Source: G963665975 sp963665975 (GTDB lineage Bacteria > Bacteroidota > Rhodothermia > Rhodothermales > Bin80). From it: a stretch of DNA of 64,000 nucleotides. The notes under the pieces were generated by a model. The model worked only from the letters and a program-made list of their open reading frames with translations, had not been told where the DNA came from and made no database searches. This document shows positions 25,125-33,550 of this stretch, piece by piece (position 1 is the first letter of the stretch; each line of letters starts with the position of its first letter). Where the stretch lies: the NCBI GenBank assembly GCA_963665975.1, contig OY762508.1:2480001-2544000 (forward strand), in the 5' to 3' direction. Both the position numbers and the translations under genes were made by a program.

Positions 25125-27149
25125 ATGGAGACAGCGACTACACAGTTTCCGATTCGCCTTACGGAAGAGTTGATTCTCCTGATGCTCGACGAACAGAGCG
25201 GCTATCTGGAGATGGTTCCAGGCTGGGATTTCTCCTGTGTTATGGCGGGAGCCGTAATCGCCGATCTTACGCTGGAGGATCGAATCGACACCGACTTGAC
25301 CACGCTGTATCTCACTGATTCCAGCCCAACCGGGGACAACCTGCTCGACCCGACGCTCAGGGAAATCGCCGAATCTCAGGAGACCTCGGATACGCAGTAT
25401 TGGATTGAACGGAACACGGATCGGTGCGACGAAATCGTTTCGGTCACGCTGGAGCGTCTGGTGGAGAGAGGGATCCTTACCCACCAGAGTGGCGGATTCT
25501 GGGGACTTTCACGCTCCGTCTCACGATCGGGAATCTATCCGACCTCCGACCTGGGTGCCCGCCGGGAAGCGAAAGCAAGAATTCTGGGAATTATCCTGAA
25601 CGACATAATCCCAGACCCGCGCGACGCCATCCTTATCGCGTTGATGCATACCTGCGGCGGTTTTAAACTACTGCTCTCACAAGAAGATTACGACGAGAGT
25701 CTTGAGCGCATCGAGCTTATCGCCAGGCTAGATTTAATAGGGCGGACGGTTGCCAGCGCAGTAAGGGACAGCACCATCAAACCAAAGATCCGTCGTGTTC
25801 TTCGAACCAAACCCATACCGAAGCTCCCAATCTTGGACTTCCTGCGACAGCGTGACTTTCGAAAGGGCAATATTCCCAAGGCGATGTACAACATCTTTCG
25901 GAAGCATGGGCCGGTCGTCAGATTTCCCTTCAAAATGGGCAAGGCTTCTCTGGTCGCCGTTATGGGGCCGGAAACCAATCAGTGGGTCAACAAACACGGG
26001 CGATTCTACCTTCGCTCAAAGGATTACATCAAGGATTTCGAAGGCGTGTTCGGCGCATCCCGTACCCTGCCGGGTATGGATGGTGCAGAACACTACAAGT
26101 TGCGCAAGTCGCTACAACATGCTTATTCCCGTTCTGCGCTTGCACGACGGCTACCGGAGTTGATCCACCACTGCAGAAGATCGCTGAGCCAATGGAGTGC
26201 CGGCGACGTTTTCCGCGCAACCGAGACGTTTCAGATCCACATAAGCAGTCAGATCTCGCATCTGATGATCGGTGTGGACTGCAGCGATTACGTAGACGAA
26301 TTGATTCAATATGAACATCGTGCGCTGGTTACGCACGTGCAGGGCACGTTGCCGAGATTCATGCTGTCAACGCCCAAGATGAAGCGTTATCGCAAGCGTG
26401 TCGGTCAACTCCAAGAGGCGATAAGCGCATCGCACACGCCAGCGCAGAGGAAGGGGAAGCCACCGGATCTTGCCGACGCGTTTCTCGAAGTTCATAAGAG
26501 CGATCCGCAATTCCTGCCGGAGACAGACATTACGTTTCCTTTTGTCGCGTCCATGGTAGCCAGCCTGTATCTCGGCAGTGGGCTCGGCTTCGCCGTCTAT
26601 TGCATGGTCCGACGTCCGGATCTGTACGCGAAGATTCACCGAGAGGCCGAGTTGCTCTTCGGAAACGGGCGTGCACCAGACGTCAAGGACTTTACCCTGG
26701 ACAAAATCGATGTCACCCATCGCCTCTGCCTGGAGACCGCGCGTTTGTACCCGGTGATTCCCTGGCAGTTGAGAACGGTAATGAACCAATGCGTTGTCGC
26801 GGGCTACGAAATACCTGCTCAAACGCGACTACTGGTTTGCCAGACCGTACCCCACTACGCCGGAGATCTGTTCAAGAATCCGCTGGAGTTTGACATAGAC
26901 CGTTATCTGGCGGATCGGGCAGAGCACAGGACGCCGGGTGCCTACGCACCCTACGGCCTGGGCACGCACACTTGCCTTGGAAGTCGGTGGGTGGAACTTC
27001 AGATGGCCGTCAATATCTTGCTCATCGCGTACCACCTGAAGCTGGAATTGACGCCAGCAAGCTATAAAATCGGAATCAATCCGTTCCCGACATCGGCCCC
27101 GAACAAGAAGTTCAAGTTACGGGTCGATCAAATCATGAATCCGATCTGA
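25125..27149 (+). CDS. GPP34-cytochrome P450 fusion protein (copy 2), complete
   Basis: Residues 10 to about 220 form a GPP34 (GOLPH3-like) domain: LTEELILLMLDEQSGYLEM, TLERLVERGILTHQSGGFWG, then IIPDPRDAILIALMHTCGGF and LIARLDLIGRTVASAV. Residues of about 245-674 are a cytochrome P450 with ExxR at E537 (ETARLYP) and the haem loop YAPYGLGTHTCLGSR with Cys617. The I-helix segment VASMVASLYLGSGLGFAVYC lacks the usual acid-threonine pair. GPP34 domains bind acidic phosphoinositide head groups in eukaryotes; here the domain may dock the enzyme on a membrane (inference). It lies 131 bases after the flavoprotein gene, probably in the same operon. Confidence 0.92.
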   Translation: METATTQFPIRLTEELILLMLDEQSGYLEMVPGWDFSCVMAGAVIADLTLEDRIDTDLTTLYLTDSSPTGDNLLDPTLREIAESQETSDTQYWIERNTDRCDEIVSVTLERLVERGILTHQSGGFWGLSRSVSRSGIYPTSDLGARREAKARILGIILNDIIPDPRDAILIALMHTCGGFKLLLSQEDYDESLERIELIARLDLIGRTVASAVRDSTIKPKIRRVLRTKPIPKLPILDFLRQRDFRKGNIPKAMYNIFRKHGPVVRFPFKMGKASLVAVMGPETNQWVNKHGRFYLRSKDYIKDFEGVFGASRTLPGMDGAEHYKLRKSLQHAYSRSALARRLPELIHHCRRSLSQWSAGDVFRATETFQIHISSQISHLMIGVDCSDYVDELIQYEHRALVTHVQGTLPRFMLSTPKMKRYRKRVGQLQEAISASHTPAQRKGKPPDLADAFLEVHKSDPQFLPETDITFPFVASMVASLYLGSGLGFAVYCMVRRPDLYAKIHREAELLFGNGRAPDVKDFTLDKIDVTHRLCLETARLYPVIPWQLRTVMNQCVVAGYEIPAQTRLLVCQTVPHYAGDLFKNPLEFDIDRYLADRAEHRTPGAYAPYGLGTHTCLGSRWVELQMAVNILLIAYHLKLELTPASYKIGINPFPTSAPNKKFKLRVDQIMNPI

Positions 27150-27383
27150 GAGCTCTAGCGCATGTAGGCGCCACGTTTGTAGCTGGATACTAGTGGTCAG
27201 TGGCGCCCTCCATGCGCTGATGGACCAGCCATGACTAAGCGTGCTGGATAGGTCGTTTATCACGGCTTCGGCAACTGAAGACATGGATGCGGTCGCCAGC
27301 GATTTCTTTATCTGGCGAACGCCACGCGGGGTTCGGTGCTCTTCTTTCTCCGCATTCCTCCAGCGGCTCTTGTACCCCCGTAC

Positions 27384-28682
27384 TCACAGCCAGGCGAATT
27401 TCGCCGCGAAGATCAGCACAACCACCAGAAGTGCCCAGGAAATGTCGCGCCAGCGGCCAGCCAGGATCTTGATGAGCGCATACGTCAAGAGACCCAGGCC
27501 GATGCCGTCTGCAATGGAAAACGTCAGCGGGATGGCAATCACCGCAACGACCGCAGCGACAGATTCCGTTATGTCGTCCCAAGCGATGCGTGTCAGCGAG
27601 CGCGCCATCAGGCAGGCGACATACAGAATTGCGGGGGCCGTTGCATAGCTCGGAATAGATTGGGCAAGCGGGGAAAGGAACAGACATCCAAGAAAAAGCA
27701 GGGCCACGACTACGGCCGTGAGACCGGTCCTACCGCCGGCATTAGCTCCCGCAGCGCTCTCAATGTAGCTCGTTACCGGTGAGGTTCCGAGCAAGGCCCC
27801 GCCTACGGTCCCGACGGAATCTGCCACCAGCGCGCGCCGCATGCGAGGCAGTTTACCGTGCTTGTCAAGCAGCTTTGCTTCGTGGGCAACGCCGATCAAT
27901 GTGCCCGTAGTATCGAACAGGTCGACGATCAGGAATGTCAGAATGATTGCGATCATGCTGCCTTGCAGTGCGCCGCCCAGGTCAAAGGCCAAAAGTGTGG
28001 GGGTAGGATCCGGCGGCATGGATGCAAAGCCATACCATTCAGAAACGCCAAGAAGAAGGCCCATGGCCGTAACGCCCAACATGCCGAGGATTGCGGCACC
28101 CGGCACACGTCGGGCGGCAAGCGCCGCGATGGCGCAAAATCCGATTAACGCCAGGATGGCGGGCGCTGCCGTCAGGTCACCGGTGGTAACCAGGGTCGCC
28201 TCGCTCGCCCGAATGACACCTGCGTTCCTCAATCCGATGACGCCGAGAAACAGGCCGATCCCGGCCGATATGGCAAGCTTTTGGCTCGTGGGAATCGCTT
28301 CAATAATCCATCTTCGAGCGGGAAGCACACTCACCACGACAAATAGCACGCCAGCTATGAAAACTGCCCCGAGCGCCACCTGCCAGTCATAACCGAGCGC
28401 TAGGACGACGTTGTAGCTGAAGAACGCGTTGAGTCCCATGCCAGGCGCCAACGCGATAGGGTAGTTTGCGTACAGGCCCATGATCAACGTGCTGGCGGCA
28501 GCCGCCAAACAGGTGGCGACAAACACCGCATCGAAGGGCATACCGGCATCGGCGAGAATCTGGGGATTGACGAAGGCGATGTAGACCATCGTCAGGAACG
28601 TGGTAACGCCCGCCATCACCTCCGTGCGCGGATTCGTACCCCGTTCGGTAAGCTTAAAGACGCGTTCGAGCGCTGTAGTCAT
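27384..28682 (-). CDS. NCS2/AzgA-type purine permease
   Basis: A 432-residue transporter starting MTTALERVFKLTERGTNPRT with about a dozen membrane segments. The AzgA-type signatures are present: EVMAGVTTFLTMVYIAFVNP near the start, NYPIALAPGMGLNAFFSY, FDTTGTLIGVAHEAKLLD, and TSPVTSYIESAAGANAGGRT. Members import adenine, guanine or hypoxanthine with protons. The frame is open to 28751, but similarity starts at the chosen Met. It is a single gene convergent with the P450 gene and probably unrelated to the tailoring locus. No purine riboswitch was seen upstream. Confidence 0.92.
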   Translation of the reverse strand: MTTALERVFKLTERGTNPRTEVMAGVTTFLTMVYIAFVNPQILADAGMPFDAVFVATCLAAAASTLIMGLYANYPIALAPGMGLNAFFSYNVVLALGYDWQVALGAVFIAGVLFVVVSVLPARRWIIEAIPTSQKLAISAGIGLFLGVIGLRNAGVIRASEATLVTTGDLTAAPAILALIGFCAIAALAARRVPGAAILGMLGVTAMGLLLGVSEWYGFASMPPDPTPTLLAFDLGGALQGSMIAIILTFLIVDLFDTTGTLIGVAHEAKLLDKHGKLPRMRRALVADSVGTVGGALLGTSPVTSYIESAAGANAGGRTGLTAVVVALLFLGCLFLSPLAQSIPSYATAPAILYVACLMARSLTRIAWDDITESVAAVVAVIAIPLTFSIADGIGLGLLTYALIKILAGRWRDISWALLVVVLIFAAKFAWL

Positions 28683-29320
28683 GTGGGCGCCAGTCGGGAG
28701 AAGTATGAAATCGATGTCGTTCGCGTGCTCGTACGGATAACGGGAGGCCATCTAACGGCACATCATCCGGAAACCCATATGCGATACTGTGCAAAAATGT
28801 ACGTTATTGGAAGAGAGCTTTCCATAAAAGACGGAGAAGATTCCATCGGACGCTTATTTGGGCATAGAAAGTTAAGAATTACCTCTGCTACCCTGTGAAA
28901 TCGGCTTGGTTTTCAGGTTGCATTGGTCTTGAAATCAGCCTAATTCGATTGTGCCGTGTCTATTGTTCAAGATTAGTGCTTGTGCGTTACAACCAGCATG
29001 TAAGCGAATTCTTATGACCCCAAGGACGGCAGTTACATACCCAGGCTCGTCTCTGAGATTGCCAGACGCCATGATGACGCCTGATATCTAACGTGATATG
29101 GGGCACGAGGGCCGGGAGCTAAGCTTACGGTGAGCTTCCTTGGTTTGGAGCTAGCGCCCACTTGGAGCATTTCCCGGCTGCCTTAATCCGCATGCGGTGG
29201 CTGCTTGGCGCTGCGCTAACGCCATGCGGCACACCGACGTTGCGGTTGGGGTCGATGAATAAAAGAGTTCTGGGTTGTAGGCTACATTCTTGCGCCGGAT
29301 GGTCGACAGCACGGCCAGGA
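28683..29320. other. Intergenic region between permease and IS110 element
   Basis: About 640 bases. The part near the permease is AT-rich and should hold its promoter, though I cannot place it. From about 29100 the sequence probably belongs to the IS110 element's downstream end, with short inverted repeats such as CCGCATGCGG. In IS1111-type members the bridge RNA lies on this side of the gene, which remains possible here. Confidence 0.35.
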
Positions 29321-30290
29321 TTATTGCTGCGTGCTGAGCCTGGCCCGCGTAGTGTTGTGATTCGTGTTCTGCAACGATGCTTCATAGAAGTGCGCCACAT
29401 CGTTGGGACGAGAAGAGCGCAACGCAGCATGAAAGGCGCGATAGGTTACAGCCTTGAGCTCACCGACGCCAGCCTTGTTGAGCCGTTTGTACGCCTGCGG
29501 CTTGCCTGCCGAGCTGCGTACCACGATGCCCAGTCTGCAGTACTTCCAGAGCTTCTGCTTGGTCGCAAACCGGTGTGGAGTCTGGATGAAAGCACCAAAG
29601 ACATGGGCACCTACAGGTCCTATGCCCGGCATCTTCATGAACTGCTTGATCTCGGGGTACTTGTTGCCCAGCCGAATCATGTCCTTGAACGCCGCTTCCT
29701 GGGCTGCAAGTGTCGCATCCAGCACTGTATACAGGTGCAATAGCATGGCACGACGAGCCTTGTTCGGCAGCATATGCAGATAAGACTCGCGGTGCTTTGC
29801 GTAAAAGATGCGCTGGCCATCCAGCCGCAGCACGCCAGCGTGGTGGTACTTGGCTTTGATGCGATTCTTCTGACTGATCTGCTGATCACGCAGATCCAAG
29901 TAGAGTTGCACACTACTATTGAAAATCGCCCGGTACCCCTCATCGGAATGAAAGACAGGCTTGAGCTCGCCCAGCCGCAACAGACGACACAGGTTGTAGG
30001 CATCCTCCCGGTCGTCTTTGTGTAGGGCTTATCAGCGCGTTCTGCCTGGGATCCCACACGATGAGTTCATGCACATAGTCTCGTAGTGCTCCCGCCAGCC
30101 AGTCTGCCAGCGAAGATTCCTCAAGAGCCAGAGCTTTGCTGCGTGCCTTGATCGCCACGAGGTGGCTTATTAGCGCTGCTTCCGAGGATGGAAAGCGCTC
30201 GCTGAATAGAAGCCTGCCACAGGTATCCATGCCCGCCTGCCCGCAATAGCGGAAATGGGCGTCCAGGCCAAGGTACACCCGTTGTCGCAT
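29321..30290 (-). pseudogene. IS110-family transposase, one frameshift (second element)
   Basis: The N-terminal part starts at 30290 with MRQRVYLGLDAHFRYCG (first Asp) and LALEESSLADWL (Glu). Near 30040 the frame breaks; the other frame resumes with DDREDAYNLCRLLRLGELKP (Asp pair) and runs to 29321. The C-terminal part has FMKMPGIGPVGAHVFGAFIQ and a serine-containing IVVRSSAGKPQAYKRLN, the layout of IS110-type enzymes. Reassembled length is about 320 residues. It differs strongly from the IS110 copy at 2835-3835. A single indel disables it. Confidence 0.88.
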
Positions 30291-30541
30291 TCGGCACCTC
30301 CTGGTGATATGGTTCGGTGGTCGTATACGCTGCGTGTAACCGTACTTCCCATAGTACCTTATTTGTGTCTGCTAATCTTCGAACGGAAATCGGAGTCATT
30401 CAGCCAGATTGAGTTGGTACTTGGAAATCAAGGTTGCGAAATCCTGCATAAACAGAGGGAACACTATATTCCGTGGGGCATTCAGGGGCATTCAAACCTC
30501 AAGTCCTAAATTACTCCTAAGACACAACTCAATTAACTGAT

Positions 30542-31687
30542 ATGTCAATGAATTCTAGATGGCAGAGTGACACTGGGGGATCAGGCTCTGCCAGCACTGG
30601 TGTGGAGGAAATAGAAGACGTCAAGGAGGAAGAAGAAGAACCCGCCCCATATGACTTTGACATTACTTCCTATGGGGCGGACTACCCAGTAGATGCCCTA
30701 GTCAAGAGGCTTGACTCTGGCGACATCGTTATACCCACTTTCGGTCAGTACAGTGGAGAAGACGATCGACTTGTGGGCTTCCAACGAGAATATGTATGGT
30801 CAAAGTATAAGGCTGACAGATTTATAGAATCACTTCTACTCGGATTGCCAGTTCCGGGGATTTTTCTCGTGAGGGATAAGTTTCGCCGGTTCCTTGTTTT
30901 GGACGGGCAACAACGGCTCCGCACTCTGCAAGCATATTATCGCGGCGTCCTGAACAGCCGGGAATTCCGTCTCGGCAAAGTTCACGACAACTTTCGCGAC
31001 CAGCGCTATGAGGATCTGGATGCACAAGATCGACGCAAGCTTGATAACAGCATCATACATGCAACGGTAGTGCGCCAAGACAGGCCAAGAGACAATCAGG
31101 ACAGTATATACATGATTTTCGAGCGCTTGAATACGGGAGGTGCCAACCTTCAACCGCAGGAGATTCGGGTTGCGCTTTTTAACGGAAAATTGGCCCAAGT
31201 TATCCATCAACTAAATGAACAGACTGCGTGGCGCAACCTCTACGGTAAGAAGTCACGTCGGCTAAAGGACATGGAGATGATCCTTCGGTTCCTCGCCTTC
31301 TACTATCTAGGTGACCAGTATACTAGGCCAATGAAGACCTTTCTGAATCGATACATGGAGATGAACCGCAATCTTGAACTCCATAGCGAAGCTGAATTGC
31401 AAGAAATGTTTCGGGATACCACGACAGTGCTGGAGAACGTAGTGGGACAAAAAGCGTTCAAGCCTGAGGGCCGTTTAAATGCGGCAGCCATCGATTCCGT
31501 GGCGGCAGGTGTTGCAAAGCGACTTCAGCGGGGCCCGATCAATGATCTTGAGCAAATGGAGCACCAACATCAGAGGTTGTTCTCGGACACGGCCTATATT
31601 GATGCGATCAAGACAGGCACTTCAGAGGAGGCAAAAGTCGGGACTAGAATGCGGCTTGCAAGGGAGGCTTTCGCCGATGTCGAATGA
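30542..31687 (+). CDS. DUF262-domain protein (GmrSD N-terminal-like)
   Basis: A 381-residue protein. After an acidic, disordered N-terminus (EEIEDVKEEEEEPAP) comes a DUF262 domain: the conserved LVGFQREYVWSKYKADRFIE, the nucleotide-site motif VLDGQQRLRTLQAYY, and FERLNTGGANLQPQEIR. In GmrSD-type and SspE-type proteins this ParB/Srx-like domain binds nucleotides and controls a nuclease. No HNH/DUF1524 nuclease domain follows here. The next gene encodes a HEPN protein and overlaps by 11 bases, so the two probably act together. Function as defence or toxin-antitoxin is inferred. Confidence 0.85.
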   Translation: MSMNSRWQSDTGGSGSASTGVEEIEDVKEEEEEPAPYDFDITSYGADYPVDALVKRLDSGDIVIPTFGQYSGEDDRLVGFQREYVWSKYKADRFIESLLLGLPVPGIFLVRDKFRRFLVLDGQQRLRTLQAYYRGVLNSREFRLGKVHDNFRDQRYEDLDAQDRRKLDNSIIHATVVRQDRPRDNQDSIYMIFERLNTGGANLQPQEIRVALFNGKLAQVIHQLNEQTAWRNLYGKKSRRLKDMEMILRFLAFYYLGDQYTRPMKTFLNRYMEMNRNLELHSEAELQEMFRDTTTVLENVVGQKAFKPEGRLNAAAIDSVAAGVAKRLQRGPINDLEQMEHQHQRLFSDTAYIDAIKTGTSEEAKVGTRMRLAREAFADVE

Positions 31688-32165
31688 GAGAGGACTTGTT
31701 GAGGTTGCGCTTTTAAAACAGCGTCTTGACGCAACATTCAGGCGCATTGAGAGTGTCGATCCTGACTCTCAGTTGCAATCAGATTTCGCCAAGTATCTGT
31801 GCGTGCTGGTTTCGGGTTATATCGAAAAGGCTATTGCCCAACTTTTGCAGGAACATGCCCGCCGAATCGGGGCTCCGACACTGCAGAGTTTCGTGGAAGC
31901 AAAAACGGAGAGATTTACGAACGCGAATTCCGAAAAAATCACGAAGTTGCTGGGCAGCTTTGATCGGCGGTGGCAGCACCAAATAAAGGAATATCTTACT
32001 GATGAAGGAGCAGCCGCGGTCAACAGTATTGTCCAAAATCGACATTTGATCGTACATGGGGGTGTCTCTGGAATCACGTATGTTAGTATCCGCGCTTACT
32101 ACGAACAGGCTCAGCGGGTAGTTAATCGAGTGCAGGAGATATGTTTGGGCGAGGACGCCATGTGA
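31677..32165 (+). CDS. HEPN-domain protein paired with the DUF262 gene
   Basis: A 162-residue, all-helical protein starting MSNERGLVEVALLKQRLDAT; the ATG lies inside the end of the DUF262 gene. The C-terminal half has VQNRHLIVHGG, matching the HEPN ribonuclease motif R-x4-H. The middle (VLVSGYIEKAIAQLLQEHAR) fits the RiboL-PSP/MAE_28990-type HEPN groups. HEPN proteins of this sort are often RNases in defence and toxin systems. The frame is open further upstream but only in the DUF262 gene's shadow. Confidence 0.78.
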   Translation: MSNERGLVEVALLKQRLDATFRRIESVDPDSQLQSDFAKYLCVLVSGYIEKAIAQLLQEHARRIGAPTLQSFVEAKTERFTNANSEKITKLLGSFDRRWQHQIKEYLTDEGAAAVNSIVQNRHLIVHGGVSGITYVSIRAYYEQAQRVVNRVQEICLGEDAM

Positions 32166-32254
32166 GGCTGTCGCCCAAGGAGCAGCCAATCCTTTCCGCT
32201 AGCATGCGGAGTGAGATTCGTTATGGCCAGCTGGCATGATAGAGGGCCGGTTGT

Positions 32255-33190
32255 CTAATGTCCTATTTTGCGGCCCCCTGCGGTTTGCACAGCATAGTAG
32301 CGTGCGACCAGCACCTTTTCTGGTTCTCAGCGCACGGGCGTTGTGTACTGGCATAGACGAAGACCTCCAGCGTCCTCCCGTCAGGATTTCCACTAATGAT
32401 ATGCCATCGCAGCCAAGTCCGCCGCCATTTAGACCCGAGATGGATGTCCCGCGAAGCGTCATTCCAGTTAGGCATGTTGGGTTGCGACCGCAATGCGGCC
32501 GGCCACAGTGCGACTGGACATGCCAAGTATGGACTTGTCACCATAGGTGTCCTGGCGGAAATTCTGCCCGGTCGCCACAGTGGGCCGAGACTCATTTACA
32601 GTTTCTGGCCGCGCGCATCTTGGTCTGTATTGCTGTGGCGCACGGTCAATCGTCCGGTGCCATCCGCCACTATTTACAGATCCTCCCATACGAGTGCCGC
32701 AGCAGGGCATCGCGCATCAGGCACACCAACGTGAAATTGACCTTTCCACGGTGATTGGCGGCGGAGACAGTTTCTGTACAGCTCGTTGCTGTTGTGCGTG
32801 GACAGTGCGCCGTGGTCCTGAATGCACCCACTAACGCAACAGTTAAGCTGGTGGCTTGCCTTGCCTGCTGTCGTCCCGGCCTAGTGGCCTTGCGCTGCAG
32901 CCTGCGGAGCACAGTAGCCACCGCCGGATGCGCTCTGGGCGTGGAGTGGCCCGTCAATTCGAGAGCCTGCCAAATTGCGCAGAGTGTGGTTGCGTGCCAC
33001 GAGTTGGATTTGTCCACGCGGTCAGTCAGGTACATGGCCACAACTTCGGGGCGAAGGGTAGTGCGGTGTACTCGCACTCGTCCACCCATCCATGGAAGCC
33101 GTGCCATGGTGCTTGGTAAGTGCGTACGGTGGTGGGGCCAAGGCGTCTGCGACCCGGACGGTCGCTTCGGATGGTATGGCCTGCAGGGCC
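32255..33190 (-). pseudogene. Decayed tyrosine recombinase (integrase)
   Basis: Pieces in several minus-strand frames line up with a site-specific integrase. The SAM-like N-terminal domain is visible as VVAMYLTDRVDKSNSWHATT and AHPAVATVLRRLQRKATRPG; the start of the catalytic domain as LMRDALLRHS; and the C-terminal end as SLVEILTGGRWRSSSMPVHN. At the place of the catalytic tyrosine (usually YAR) the sequence reads NAR. Multiple frameshifts and stops show it is long dead. It follows the DUF262-HEPN pair on the opposite strand, suggesting that these genes arrived on an integrative element. Confidence 0.65.
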
Positions 33191-33550
33191 GTTGCGGGAA
33201 GTGTAACTTTGTCCGTTAATTACGATTAAGCTTAATTGCCGCGCTGATGGTGGAGACTTGTCCTCTCGTATGGTTTAGCCGTTACATTGGAAATCGCACA
33301 AGGAGAACAGTTACGCCCCTCGAGCATCTACCAGCAAGTCCGGGACCGATTACCAATGCATATTCCGGTACGAGGTGCGGATTTGGCAAGGTCTCCATGG
33401 TCGCCGATCTCATGGTGAAGGACCCCGACGTGGAGAAGTTGAGAGCCGAAGTCTTTCTGCAGCATCGAGTACGAACTCGGCCCACGTGTTCAAGTGGAAA
33501 AATTTATTGATATTCCTGCCGGACCGTATCACAGAACAACATCAGCCCTC
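33191..33550. other. Region upstream of sulfatase gene
   Basis: About 360 bases with only short frames. It forms the border between the accessory region and the sulfatase block and should hold the sulfatase promoter, which I could not pinpoint. Confidence 0.35.

Noticed and set aside
28683..28900. Purine riboswitch upstream of the purine permease
   Set aside because: I looked for the conserved purine-aptamer core on the minus strand and did not find it.
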